Shown: piece by piece, positions 6,883 through 16,128 of the stretch
How positions within the stretch are numbered: position 1 is the first letter of the stretch
Layout: each line of letters starts with the position of its first letter
Assembly (NCBI RefSeq): GCF_011927765.1
Contig: NZ_JAATJG010000013.1
Coordinates: 61,214-125,213, forward strand
Length of the DNA: 64,000 nt
Direction of reading: 5' to 3'
Source of the DNA: Wenyingzhuangia aestuarii
Lineage (GTDB): Bacteria; Bacteroidota; Bacteroidia; Flavobacteriales; Flavobacteriaceae
Position numbers and translations under genes: made by a program
Notes under the pieces: generated by a model
Told to the model about the DNA's origin: nothing
The model's input: the letters and a program-made list of their open reading frames with translations, nothing else
The model's database searches: none

Positions 6883-8337
6883 TTAATTTTTTACCTGAGT
6901 TGCCTCTGTCCAATTATCTGTTCTAAAAGAGGAAGCTGGCAAAAGATTTGTATCATACAATGTTCCCTTAATCCAGTTTTTCCAAGCATATCTTACCGCT
7001 ACAGGCTTGGGAACTTTATCGCTCTCAACATATACTTTCTTTTTATTTACGATACTAGCGGTAGCAGGATAAAATACTTTATCGGTACCTGCAATTTCAA
7101 ACCCCGTTAGTTCATCATAGGCATAGATTCCTTTTTCTGCATTTAGAAAGTTTAATACAATTCCACCATCTTTTATTTCTAAACTTTGATAAATAGGACT
7201 AGCATAATCTACAGTTTTGTAACCATAAGTTTTATGTAATGCATTGTACAACAACCTGTCGGCTACCTCTTTCTTTTTGGGAGGATGAATGCTTTTTTCA
7301 TCACCAATATCCATTGTAATAGCTATTCCAGAATTCGGAATTAAGCTTAAACATTCTAATTGTGCTTCTCTAATAAATGCCGTATTATCACTCTCTTGAA
7401 AAGCATTGTTATTGCCATATAAATAAGGAGCTATTTGTACATAATAAAATGGAAAATCACCAATTCCCCAACGGGTTCTCCAATCTTTTACCATGGCAGG
7501 AAACAACTTTTTATACTCATTAGGTTGCTTACGGTTACTTTCTCCTTGATACCATAGTGCTCCTTTTATTTTAAAAGGAATTAACGGATGTATCATTGAA
7601 TTAAATAAAACAGTAGGAATGTATTGAGTTCTTTTTTTAAGATCTACCTTTTCTAAATTAATTTCTTTAAAAGTATGCATCACCTCTTTACTAATCCAAG
7701 CTTGCACAATGCTACCTCCCCAAGAAGAATGAATCATTCCTACAGGGCAATCTAGAATTTCTTGTAATTGCTGACCAAAATGATAAGCCACTGCACTAAA
7801 ATTTAAAACAGTTTCTGGAGAGGATTGTTCCCAAGCAGAAAATTTTTGAATGTTTTTTAAAGGAGTTTTTGATCCCTGTTTACGAACCGTAAAAAAACGT
7901 AAGTTTTTGTTGTAAGATTTTGCTGTGGTAGCAACAGCACCATAGGTGGGTTGTCCGTTGTAACCACTTATGGGTTGTTCCATATTAGATTGTCCAGAGC
8001 AAAGCCAAACTTCTCCAAATAAAACATTATCTAATAAAATATCAGAAGTCTTACTCTTAATTTTTATAAACTGAGGTTCTTTACTTTGGGTGGTTTGTAC
8101 TTCTATTTTCCAATCTCCATTTTTATCAGCTTTACAATCAATCGCTTTTTTTAACCAAGACGTTTTTATGCTTATTTTTTCATTAGCATCTGCCCATCCC
8201 CAAAGTACAACTGTAGTATTTCTTTGCAAAACCATGTTAGAAGATACAATAGCAGGTAGCTTAACTTCTGCTTTTATTGATGGATGAAACAATAGATTAC
8301 ATACTATAAATAGACTGATTGTAACAACTTTTTTCAT
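6883..8337 (-). CDS. SASA-type carbohydrate esterase (sialate O-acetylesterase-like)
   Basis: A 484-residue secreted protein (signal peptide 1-23). An N-terminal beta domain (24-105) precedes an SGNH-like hydrolase with GEVWLCSGQSNME (nucleophile S117), the block ALWYQGESN and a late DIGDEKSIHPPKK carrying the catalytic histidine. This is the layout of sialic-acid-specific 9-O-acetylesterases, many of which act on acetylated plant or algal glycans. It starts an operon with an alpha/beta hydrolase and a glycosidase. A weak copy of the locus motif lies about 100 bp upstream. It implies an O-acetyl or similar ester on the substrate. Confidence 0.8.
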   Translation of the reverse strand: MKKVVTISLFIVCNLLFHPSIKAEVKLPAIVSSNMVLQRNTTVVLWGWADANEKISIKTSWLKKAIDCKADKNGDWKIEVQTTQSKEPQFIKIKSKTSDILLDNVLFGEVWLCSGQSNMEQPISGYNGQPTYGAVATTAKSYNKNLRFFTVRKQGSKTPLKNIQKFSAWEQSSPETVLNFSAVAYHFGQQLQEILDCPVGMIHSSWGGSIVQAWISKEVMHTFKEINLEKVDLKKRTQYIPTVLFNSMIHPLIPFKIKGALWYQGESNRKQPNEYKKLFPAMVKDWRTRWGIGDFPFYYVQIAPYLYGNNNAFQESDNTAFIREAQLECLSLIPNSGIAITMDIGDEKSIHPPKKKEVADRLLYNALHKTYGYKTVDYASPIYQSLEIKDGGIVLNFLNAEKGIYAYDELTGFEIAGTDKVFYPATASIVNKKKVYVESDKVPKPVAVRYAWKNWIKGTLYDTNLLPASSFRTDNWTEATQVKN

Positions 8338-8360
8338 TTATTCTTCTTTTAAAAATTAAA

Positions 8361-8407
8361 ACTTGACAGATTAGAGCTTGTTTTAAACAAGGCATAATCT
8401 GTCAAGT
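8361..8407 (-). terminator. Long hairpin after the lipoprotein glycosidase
   Basis: ACTTGACAGATTA and TAATCTGTCAAGT form a perfect 13-bp stem, with a second CTTGTTT/AAACAAG stem inside the loop. On the minus strand it is followed by TTTTAATTTTT. It lies between the upstream glycosidase and the esterase operon and probably separates them. Confidence 0.6.
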
Positions 8408-8481
8408 ACTTACTTTAAGGATCTTAATTCTATTGTAAGATGTTCTTAGACAACTGTTTTTATCTATAATCGTATCAAATT

Positions 8482-9546
8482 TTACTCAAAACTAATTTTA
8501 AATACATGTGAACTACTACCATAACCTGGTTCAGTTTGTACTCCAGTAGCCAAGTATAAATAAGCAGGTTTATCATCTATAAAAAGCATTTGAGCACGCT
8601 CAAGATGTCCATCTTTTTTTCCTCTGTAAGAAACAGCATCTTTTAAATGCTCTTCTCCAACATAGTGTAATAAATCTTCGTAAGCACGTACTGTTTTTTC
8701 TGCAGGAAAAGAAAAACCATCTCCAGATTTCCATAACAAACCTCCTCCACTATTTCCTAAAGAAGCTCTAAAATCGCGACTTACAAGGTATACAGAATCT
8801 TTCATGGTAAAAGCAAAAGCATCTTCTAAAGGCATTTTTTCTTCGGTTACTCTTGTAGGATTATGAATGTAAGGTCCTTCTACAGAATTAGCAACTACAA
8901 CACCGTAAGAATAAACATATCCTTTAGGTTCTTTTCTTACCACAGATTTGTGATACAAAAGGTATTTACCTTTATACTTTATTAATGATGGATTAGAAAC
9001 TCCTAGTCTCGCTGTGTAATTCCATCCTTTAGGATCTTTTGTTTGACGTAAAATAGTACCATCTGCTTCTCCTCCTTTAGCAGGTCTCCACGTATCGTTA
9101 AGATCATCTGCAACATACATAATAATACGTTGAGTTTTTAAATCGTTGTTTTCATTTACTATAAAACAAAGTTGATATTTTCCATCTATATTACTGATGG
9201 TTGGATTGTGAGGTGAGTTAAACAAACCATCTTTGTCCGATACTGCTACCCCCACATATTCAAAAGGTCCTTCTGGACTATCACCCACATAATGACCAAT
9301 TTCACAGTCTTTGTACCATCCACTAAAGTTGGGTTGGGTTTTGGTAGACCATTGTGCAGCAAATAAGTGAGTTCTTCCGTCTTTACCAATAACAGGAGAA
9401 GATCCCCAAACATGCATTCCTTCTTGTCTAGCAGCATCTCCAATGTATTCAAACTTCATTTTCTGAGCTTGACTGTTACATCCCAAGAAAACAAAAAAGA
9501 CTGCAAACAATGCTATTTGTTGTAATTTAATTTTGATTTGTTTCAT
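8482..9546 (-). CDS. Lipoprotein beta-propeller glycosidase (GH43/GH117-like fold)
   Basis: A 354-residue protein with a lipoprotein signal (FVFLGCNSQA, C23). Repeated blades include MHVWGSSPVIGKDGRTHLFAA, NSPHNPTISNIDGKYQLCFI, SNPSLIKYKGKYLLYHKS and PLEDAFAFTMKDSVYLVSR. The H-x-W-G-S-S-P start and S-P-H-N-P motif resemble the catalytic side of family 117-like propellers, but the family is not certain. Unlike its 354-residue relative downstream it is membrane-anchored. It is a single-gene unit between two hairpins, within the enzyme part of the locus. Confidence 0.7.
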   Translation of the reverse strand: MKQIKIKLQQIALFAVFFVFLGCNSQAQKMKFEYIGDAARQEGMHVWGSSPVIGKDGRTHLFAAQWSTKTQPNFSGWYKDCEIGHYVGDSPEGPFEYVGVAVSDKDGLFNSPHNPTISNIDGKYQLCFIVNENNDLKTQRIIMYVADDLNDTWRPAKGGEADGTILRQTKDPKGWNYTARLGVSNPSLIKYKGKYLLYHKSVVRKEPKGYVYSYGVVVANSVEGPYIHNPTRVTEEKMPLEDAFAFTMKDSVYLVSRDFRASLGNSGGGLLWKSGDGFSFPAEKTVRAYEDLLHYVGEEHLKDAVSYRGKKDGHLERAQMLFIDDKPAYLYLATGVQTEPGYGSSSHVFKISFE

Positions 9547-9868
9547 TTTTATCTCTTTTATTTATTCTTTATTTCATGTTCCTAACCACACTAATTTATC
9601 TATTATTCAATATAGCAAATTAAGAACTAAGGTTCATACCTAATAAGCTCCACTCTAATTTTAAACAAAAACATAAAGATTCATTTTTTAGCAAGCTAAT
9701 CCCTACAAACATAATATTATCAATTAGGCTAGAATTCTCAAAAAGGGTTCTATATGTTGCATATTTTATTATTATTCAACATATGTGTTGTTTTTACTTG
9801 TTGTACTTTACTAAAAACAACTCATATGAAAGATTAAGAATTCTACTATTCCTTAAACTCCTGCAACT
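9547..9868. other. Intergenic region, 322 bp
   Basis: Holds the upstream region of the lipoprotein glycosidase. An inverted repeat, ATATGTTG at 9752-9759 with CAACATAT at 9777-9784, is the only structure I see. ATGTTCCTAACCAC at 9576-9589 partly resembles the locus motif but lies too close to the gene to be convincing. No ORF or RNA gene is visible. Confidence 0.4.
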
Positions 9869-9903
9869 AAAAAAGCCCCTCATAATAATTATGAGGGGCT
9901 TTT
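9869..9903 (-). terminator. Terminator of the GH82-like gene pair
   Basis: AAAAGCCCCTCATAA and its complement form a strong GC-containing stem that ends in a T run on the minus strand, 18 bp after the stop of the second GH82-like gene. Confidence 0.85.
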
Positions 9904-9920
9904 AAGAGTCTGTTTTTCTT

Positions 9921-11249
9921 TTAGAACTGATATGCTTTTACTTGGTAATCTTTTACAAGCACTCCTTTGTCTGAAATAAATTCGCTACCTGGATGCGCTG
10001 CTTTCCATGCTTTTTTTTCTGCTCCCCAAGATGCTTTTCTTGTATCTGAACGGGTAACTATAGGTTTATTGTTGTGATGAGGAAAACCTTTCATTTTAAT
10101 ATTTTTCCCTAGCTTAATACTATAGGTAGTAGGTCCATAATGTACAGCTGTTACAGAAGGTCCTTCATAAAATTTACCATCAGAAAACACTTTTAAATAA
10201 TCAAAATAATCATCAACTTTTGGAAATTCTAACAAAGTCGGTCCTTTCACCTGTGCTGATTTCCCATAAATAGCCACTACATTATCTATTGAAGAATCTT
10301 TATGAAAATAACCTGGTGTTTGATCTGGGGCATCTTTTTTTACACCACCATCTCCAACAGTAACCGCAAAAGTTGAGCTGATAGAAGTAACACCATCTAC
10401 CTTTATAATTCCATTTTTAGCTGAATGAGGTCCTAACATTACTGCGGCTCTTCCGTTTTTATTGATGATGTTTTTTGCTGTTAAATCAAAAACTCCTACA
10501 TTTTTGTTATTAGCACCAACTTCTAATCTAAACGTTACCCCCCCCTCTGAATATAAGTTTTCAAAATGCACATTTTGTGCACCATGGCACTGTACCAATC
10601 CATAACCAGGACTTGCATTGTAATGCGTAATATTACGTATTGTTCCATAGCTAGCTCTAGATACCTCCCAATTTTTAACATCCGCAACTTTTTCATTAGC
10701 AGGAGCCAAAGTAATTCCACAATAAACAGAATAATTGTCTTTTACAATCATGTCTTGAATTAAGAAGTTTTGTACCATTTTAGCAATAATTGCACGTTGT
10801 CTGTCTTTGTATTTGTGTGTGTGATAATCAATAATAAAAGCTCCACCATTTCCACGAACACTTACATTTTTAATAAAAGCTTTTGGATTCTTTTTTTCTG
10901 TTTTATTATCTACAGAAAAATTAAAAACAACACTAGATGCTGGTTTGATAACCGTACCACCTTCTATTAAAATATGAACATTTGACTTTAAGTTAACACC
11001 TGAAAAACGATAAACTCCTTTGTCTATTTTAATAATTCCTCCACCTTTACTATTTACATCATCAATAGCTTTAACCAACTTATCACTTTGATCTGTTTTG
11101 GCATTATCATCTTTTAAATTATAATCTTTATTTAGACTTTTGGTCAATCCTTTTTTATTCATTACTTCGGTATACTGTGCATTTACTTTTGTTACAAACA
11201 ACATTAGCAAAGTAGCTACACCTAAACTTTTTATCATTTTTGCATTCAT
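9921..11249 (-). CDS. GH82-related parallel beta-helix enzyme (iota-carrageenase family), copy 1
   Basis: A 442-residue secreted protein (signal 1-24) with a right-handed beta-helix. NVHILIEGGTVIKP (90-103), NLYSEGGVTFRLE (231-243) and MLGPHSAKNG (271-280) resemble segments of Alteromonas iota-carrageenase as I remember them. Family residues retained are Q220, E243 (proton donor position) and H275. The position of the catalytic base Asp247, two residues after the glutamate, is glycine here (RLEVGANN). This copy lacks the lysine-rich insert of its two relatives. It follows copy 2 by 23 bp and is the operon end. It may cut a substrate other than iota-carrageenan or use another base. Confidence 0.75.
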   Translation of the reverse strand: MNAKMIKSLGVATLLMLFVTKVNAQYTEVMNKKGLTKSLNKDYNLKDDNAKTDQSDKLVKAIDDVNSKGGGIIKIDKGVYRFSGVNLKSNVHILIEGGTVIKPASSVVFNFSVDNKTEKKNPKAFIKNVSVRGNGGAFIIDYHTHKYKDRQRAIIAKMVQNFLIQDMIVKDNYSVYCGITLAPANEKVADVKNWEVSRASYGTIRNITHYNASPGYGLVQCHGAQNVHFENLYSEGGVTFRLEVGANNKNVGVFDLTAKNIINKNGRAAVMLGPHSAKNGIIKVDGVTSISSTFAVTVGDGGVKKDAPDQTPGYFHKDSSIDNVVAIYGKSAQVKGPTLLEFPKVDDYFDYLKVFSDGKFYEGPSVTAVHYGPTTYSIKLGKNIKMKGFPHHNNKPIVTRSDTRKASWGAEKKAWKAAHPGSEFISDKGVLVKDYQVKAYQF

Positions 11250-11272
11250 CTTTTTTATGTTTTATATTCTTA

Positions 11273-12775
11273 TTATTTTCTTTTAAAATTATAGGCTTTA
11301 GCTTGGTAATCCTCTGCAATTACACCTTTGTTAGATTTAAATTCTTTCCCCGTATGTGCTTTTTCCCATGCTTTCTTTTCTTCTCCCCAATTACCATCTC
11401 TTCTATCTTTATGAGTAATAATAGGTTTATCATTGTGATAAGGAAAACCTTCCATTGTAATATTACTGATGTTTACATGAAAACTAAGTGCTGAATTTTC
11501 TACAGCTCCAATAGACGGCCCTTCAAAAAATTTATAATCTGAAAATACTTTTAAATCATTATAATAAGCTTCAATACTAGGATAATCCGTAAAAGAAGAA
11601 CGTTTAATTTGTGCTGATTTTCCATAAATAGCATGAATATTGGTTATAGAAGAATCATCGTGAAAATATCCTGGAGTTTGATCTGGGGCTCCAGATTTTA
11701 CGTGTCCATCACCTACCTTTACAGCATAGGTAGAACTTATAGATGTAACACCATCTACTTTTATAATTCCGTTTTTAGCAGAATGAGGTCCTAACATTAC
11801 CGCACATCTTCCGTTTTTGTTGATGATGTTTTTTGCAGTTAAATCATAAACTCCAACATTTTTATTATTAGCACCAACTTCTAATCTAAATGTTACCCCT
11901 CCTTCTGAATATAAGTTCTCGTAATGTACATTTTGTGCTCCATGACATTGTACCAATCCATAACCTGGACTTCCTCTAAAGTGAGTAATGTTACGAATGG
12001 TTCCAAAAGTTGGTCTAGATACTTCCCAATTTTTAACATCTTTTACTTTTTCTCCTGAGGGTGATAATGTAATTCCACAATACACCGTATAATTATCTTT
12101 TACAATCATGTTTTCTATTAAAAAATTTTTTGCCATAGAAACAATAATTGCTCTTTGTCTGTCTTTACTTTTAAGATTGTGGTAATCTATAGTAAAGGCT
12201 CCACCAACCCCTCTTATACTCACATTCTCTATATATTCTGTTCCACCATTTTTAGCATTTAACACAAAAAACACTCCCTTAGTAACTTCTCCTTTTTTAG
12301 TATTCTTAGCTCCTTTGTCTTTTTTAGATGTATCACCTTTTTTCTTGTTCTTTTTACCTTTTGATACTTTCTTTTTTTTCTCTTTTTTGGCATGAGAAAC
12401 GGACTCTTCTTTCCCATTTCCTTTTTTTGGACCTTTGGGACTATTAGCTCCTGCTACAGAAACTCTACCCGATTTTAACACCGTTCCTTTTTCTATTAAG
12501 ATATGTACGTTAGATTTTAAAGTAACATCACTAATATTATAAACTCCTTTAGGAATGTATATACTTCCCCCATTCTTTTTACTGTTTACATCATCTATGG
12601 CTTTTTGTAACAAATACCCCTGAGGTTTTTTGGCATTGTCGTTTACCAAACCATAATCCTTTTTTAAATCTACTTTAAATCCTTTAGGATTCATAGTTTC
12701 TTTATATTGTGCATTCGTTGTTATAAAAACAAAGAATAACATAGCTGTAATTAATTTAGAAATTTTTGTGATCAT
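11273..12775 (-). CDS. GH82-related beta-helix enzyme with lysine-rich insert, copy 2
   Basis: A 500-residue secreted protein (signal 1-22), clearly a recent duplicate of the next gene: the stretch around ENLYSEGGVTFRLEVGANNK is identical. Corresponding family residues are Q276, E299 and H331, again with glycine (G301) at the expected base position. Residues 112-166 are an insertion in which about half the residues are lysine, placed between two helix coils. A polycation exposed there could hold a sulfated polysaccharide. It is the first gene of the pair, and the locus motif ATGT-N7-AGT lies 118 bp upstream of its start. Confidence 0.75.
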   Translation of the reverse strand: MITKISKLITAMLFFVFITTNAQYKETMNPKGFKVDLKKDYGLVNDNAKKPQGYLLQKAIDDVNSKKNGGSIYIPKGVYNISDVTLKSNVHILIEKGTVLKSGRVSVAGANSPKGPKKGNGKEESVSHAKKEKKKKVSKGKKNKKKGDTSKKDKGAKNTKKGEVTKGVFFVLNAKNGGTEYIENVSIRGVGGAFTIDYHNLKSKDRQRAIIVSMAKNFLIENMIVKDNYTVYCGITLSPSGEKVKDVKNWEVSRPTFGTIRNITHFRGSPGYGLVQCHGAQNVHYENLYSEGGVTFRLEVGANNKNVGVYDLTAKNIINKNGRCAVMLGPHSAKNGIIKVDGVTSISSTYAVKVGDGHVKSGAPDQTPGYFHDDSSITNIHAIYGKSAQIKRSSFTDYPSIEAYYNDLKVFSDYKFFEGPSIGAVENSALSFHVNISNITMEGFPYHNDKPIITHKDRRDGNWGEEKKAWEKAHTGKEFKSNKGVIAEDYQAKAYNFKRK

Positions 12776-12892
12776 TTATTTTGTTGTTTAAGATTATTAG
12801 TTCTTTGTTGATTCTATTTTCTAACTGAAATTAATCAACAGGTTTAAAATTATTAAGTCTCCCTATCTCTATCGTCTGCAATAGCACTTTGT

Positions 12893-12906
12893 ATGTTCTT
12901 GTAAGT
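12893..12906 (-). promoter_or_regulatory. Locus motif upstream of the GH82-like pair
   Basis: ATGTTCTTGTAAGT fits ATGT-N7-AGT exactly. Its first ten bases are identical to the site at 54191. It lies between the terminator of the neighbouring sulfatase's region and the GH82-like start. Confidence 0.45.
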
Positions 12907-12971
12907 CCTAAGCTTAAAATAAAGTATCTACAAATACATAGTACACACCATAGAGTTTATTTAAGGTCTAA

Positions 12972-13013
12972 AAAAAAAGAGAGCTTTTTGAATAGTTTCA
13001 AAAAGCTCCCTTT
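12972..13013 (-). terminator. Terminator of a sulfatase gene
   Basis: GGGAGCTTTTTGAAAC and its near-complement form a stem followed by eight T residues on the minus strand, 21 bp after the sulfatase stop codon. Confidence 0.8.
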
Positions 13014-13034
13014 AAAATTTATGTACTCTTTTAA

Positions 13035-14654
13035 TTAAATTCCGTACAACTTATAACTCATTTTCTGAGGTCCTAGTCCATTATGCCAATCTCCATTACA
13101 TTCTTTAAGTAGTAATGTTTTTAAAGTCTTTAAACGTTCGGGTTGTTCATTAGCTAGATTATTTTCTTCTTTATAATCATTAGGTAAATAATACAATTGA
13201 AAAACATCTTTTTTAATGTAGTAACGTAACTTCCACCCATCTTTAGTAATTAGTGAGGGGCCCATGGTATGAGATGAAAGTACCGTATAATCACGCTCTC
13301 TACTTTTACCACCAAACAAGGTCTTAGCATAAGAAACACCATCAGATTTTTTTACAGGATTTGTTTCTATTAGTTCAGCCATTGTGTTCATAAAATCATA
13401 ACCCGCAACACGTTGTTCTGATATAGTTCCTGATTTAAATTTATCTTTCCAATACCAAATAAGTGGTACTCTAGAACCACCTTCCCAATTGGCTCTTTTA
13501 AAACCTGCCATACCATCATTTCCATCAAATACATCTCCACTGGTTTCTGAGTAAAATTTAGTTTTGATATCATCGTATTTTTGACCCGTGTGTATGTTTC
13601 TTTTATCATCTAACCTACCTTCTTTTGGATAAGGCATGGCATGTCCGTTGTCTGATGTAAATACAATAATCGTATTATCTAATACTCCCATTGCTTCTAG
13701 TTTATTGTAAATTCTTCCTACATCAGAATCTAACATTTTAACCATAGATGCGTATTCTTTTTCTAGCTCGGTTAAATTAGGATTGTTTTTAAAATCTGCA
13801 TGAACTTCTGGAATGGCTACAGGACCATGAGGCAATTGCGTTGGAAAATAAATAAAGAACGGTTTTCCGGTGTCTTTAGGATGGTTACGATCCATATAAC
13901 TCATCATTTCGTCCATAATAATATGTTCTGAATAGACTTTTTTACCCGTCATATCCCATCTCTTTTTGTAATTTTCTGGAGATTCAGAATCTGGTCCTTT
14001 GGCACAATCTACATGTGTGTTTCCTGGAATAGCTACTTTTTTACCATTTCTAAATAAAAATGGAGGGTAAAAACCATGACAACGTCTGTGATCGTAATAT
14101 CCAAAATGATAGTCCCACCCATGTCTTTTTACACGTTTGGCGGTAGTAGCAAATCCCCATTCTAACTTTCCAAACTCTGCTGTTGCATACCCAGCTTGTT
14201 GAGCTACTTGTCCTAAGAAAACATCTTCTTCTTTGGCAGGAATCATTACTTTTTCTATTTTCTCTTCAATTTGTTCTAAACTTAAACCATTGTCTAACTT
14301 CATATAAATCCCACCCGTGGTAGTATTAAATAAATCTCTACGAACATCGTGCATTCCGGTTAACAAACTAGCTCTAGCAGGAGAACAATAATGAGAACCA
14401 TAAGAATTTTCAAACTTTACTCCATAATTAGCCAATCTATCTATATTAGGCGTTTTTACAATTTTTTGACCATAAGTACTTAACATTCCTCTACCTAAAT
14501 CATCGGCATAAATAAGTACAATATTGGGTTGGGTGTTTTGCTTGTTAGCAATTCCATTTTGATGAACTGTGTTACTTTTTTGCTTTGTTTGAGCACATGA
14601 AATAATTCCTAAAAAAACAACTCCCAAGAGTGCTTTAGTTATTTTTTGAAACAT
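13035..14654 (-). CDS. S1 sulfatase, lipoprotein, GKLEWG variant
   Basis: A 539-residue lipoprotein (lipobox cysteine C20 in GIISCAQ). It has metal ligands D51-D52 (YADDLG), the formylglycine site C90-S-P-A-R, PHGP and TSDNGH, all typical of S1 sulfatases. The usual GKWHLG is FGKLEWG (K163, E165), so the active-site histidine of that motif is replaced by glutamate. The gene at 33265 shares this variant and is a close paralog. The cysteine needs conversion to formylglycine by an enzyme not found in this window. It stands alone between a motif-bearing upstream region and a terminator. The sulfate position it removes is unknown. Confidence 0.85.
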   Translation of the reverse strand: MFQKITKALLGVVFLGIISCAQTKQKSNTVHQNGIANKQNTQPNIVLIYADDLGRGMLSTYGQKIVKTPNIDRLANYGVKFENSYGSHYCSPARASLLTGMHDVRRDLFNTTTGGIYMKLDNGLSLEQIEEKIEKVMIPAKEEDVFLGQVAQQAGYATAEFGKLEWGFATTAKRVKRHGWDYHFGYYDHRRCHGFYPPFLFRNGKKVAIPGNTHVDCAKGPDSESPENYKKRWDMTGKKVYSEHIIMDEMMSYMDRNHPKDTGKPFFIYFPTQLPHGPVAIPEVHADFKNNPNLTELEKEYASMVKMLDSDVGRIYNKLEAMGVLDNTIIVFTSDNGHAMPYPKEGRLDDKRNIHTGQKYDDIKTKFYSETSGDVFDGNDGMAGFKRANWEGGSRVPLIWYWKDKFKSGTISEQRVAGYDFMNTMAELIETNPVKKSDGVSYAKTLFGGKSRERDYTVLSSHTMGPSLITKDGWKLRYYIKKDVFQLYYLPNDYKEENNLANEQPERLKTLKTLLLKECNGDWHNGLGPQKMSYKLYGI

Positions 14655-14706
14655 GATCTATTTTTGTTTTAATAATATTCTATTGCGCAGCAAAGTACTT
14701 TAATAC

Positions 14707-14751
14707 CAAAACTAATAGTTCTGTCTAGTTCTTTTCTATGTTTCTAAGAGT
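14707..14751 (-). promoter_or_regulatory. Locus motif and -7 box upstream of a sulfatase
   Basis: ATGTTTCTAAGAGT (14738-14751) is identical to the site upstream of SusC. On the minus strand TAGTTTTG (14714-14707) follows 23 bp later as a -7 match, and no -33 TTG is present. This is the arrangement expected when an activator bound at the motif replaces the -33 contact. Confidence 0.45.
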
Positions 14752-14846
14752 CCAAAATACGACTACAAACAATGCGTACTATTTTACTAAACTAATACAC
14801 CTATATCTAAGTTTTTTATCTTTTTATAAAGAATAATTTAAAACCT

Positions 14847-15983
14847 CTAATTAAAATTTGTTTGAGAAATAAAATTTAGTTTAGTTACATTAGATTTAAC
14901 ATCTATAGACCTAGAAGTAGCTAGTTCTTTTCCTGTTGTACTTTTTACCCTAACAATTCTTTTTCCTGAAATAAGACCTTCTAATACATATTCTCCTTTT
15001 TTATTTGTAATTGCAAAATGAGTTCTTCCACTTTCTACAAAAACTCCAGAAACAGGATTTCCTTTAGAGTTTTTTACAATACCACTAACCGTATAGGTGT
15101 TTGGTTTGTTTTTTATTGTTTTTAGAAACCATGTATAGACCTTATTGGCATATTTTGAATCAAATAACAACCACTTATCTGTATGATTATGTGGAACAAA
15201 ATTTGTTGGAATATTTGGGATTACAGATGAAATTGGAAGTATTTCAAATTGAATATTTGCATAACTTTCTAATTTATTTTCTATGATATATTCTTTCGTT
15301 GCAAACGTATAATCACTCTTTGTTCCTTTTTGAGAAATATAACAGTTTCGTCCCTTTATACGCATAAACCTTTCTTTAGCTTCTTCTCTATATTTTGATA
15401 ATGGTGTTCCCCATTTGGCCCATTGTTTTACACCATCGTATTGATCATGAGAAAAAAAACCTAGCCAAGTATCTGCTATTTCTTTATTGCGTAACCCTAA
15501 ATAGTTAACTCCTATTGCTCCTCTTGAAAAGCCACATATAAATACCTCTGCAGGATTACCTCCATAATTTAAACAAATATCCTTTATATTGTTCATAGCA
15601 AACTCAATGGTTTCTTCTTCATTTCCCCACCAATTTAAAATAGATTCACCTTTCTTTACATATGGAAACACTACCCATATAGCTTCTATTTTTTTAGCAA
15701 TTGCATATCCTAAATTTGCATCTTTCACCTTTCCTGTAGAACCAGTAGGAGCATGCTTATTTCCAGTATACTCAACAATAACAGGATATTTTTTATTAGG
15801 AATATAATTTTCTGGAAGATATAAAGAATAGTACAAGCCTGTATTTTTATAGGCTTTAGGTACTACTTTTACCCTTACACCAGCTTTTGGTTTTTGATTA
15901 GATATTTGAGGTACTTTAAGATATTGAGCTTTTACAGAAAAAACAGTATGTAACAAGCAAACTAGCAGTATTAAATTTTTCAT
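14847..15983 (-). CDS. Secreted esterase-like protein with C-terminal carboxypeptidase-regulatory-like domain
   Basis: A 378-residue protein with signal peptide (1-20). Residues 50-290 show an alpha/beta-hydrolase fold with the elbow GFSRG (S153) and a late histidine near HNHTDKW. Residues 297-375 (TVSGIVKNSKGNPVSGVFVE) form a carboxypeptidase-regulatory-like beta domain that may bind carbohydrate or pack on the enzyme. I do not recognise a characterised subfamily. It sits between two sulfatases in the locus, which suggests it removes a non-sulfate substituent or helps handle the substrate. A nearby ATGT-N7-AGC copy is too close to the start to be a convincing operator. Confidence 0.6.
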   Translation of the reverse strand: MKNLILLVCLLHTVFSVKAQYLKVPQISNQKPKAGVRVKVVPKAYKNTGLYYSLYLPENYIPNKKYPVIVEYTGNKHAPTGSTGKVKDANLGYAIAKKIEAIWVVFPYVKKGESILNWWGNEEETIEFAMNNIKDICLNYGGNPAEVFICGFSRGAIGVNYLGLRNKEIADTWLGFFSHDQYDGVKQWAKWGTPLSKYREEAKERFMRIKGRNCYISQKGTKSDYTFATKEYIIENKLESYANIQFEILPISSVIPNIPTNFVPHNHTDKWLLFDSKYANKVYTWFLKTIKNKPNTYTVSGIVKNSKGNPVSGVFVESGRTHFAITNKKGEYVLEGLISGKRIVRVKSTTGKELATSRSIDVKSNVTKLNFISQTNFN

Positions 15984-16128
15984 TGCAAATTGTATTCATA
16001 TAAAGTATGTTTTTAAAAGCTATAGCGTTCTAAAAACATACTTATTTAACGCATTATTGTATATATAAAATATTAAGAAACCTTTTACATATATTTAGAT
16101 TATATATAATAGCTACACCTAAAATGTA

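Noticed and set aside
9576..9589. ATGTTCCTAACCAC as a locus motif upstream of the lipoprotein glycosidase
   Set aside because: The last three bases do not fit and it lies about 30 bp from the start codon.
9921..12775. Calling the beta-helix proteins GH28 polygalacturonases, pectate lyases or GH110
   Set aside because: The NVHI, SEGGV-x-x-R-x-E and GPH-x-x-KNG segments fit GH82, and GH110 or GH28 hallmarks were not seen.
16007..16020. ATGTTTTTAAAAGC as another locus motif
   Set aside because: It has one mismatch and lies only 24 bp before the start codon, which leaves no room for a promoter.
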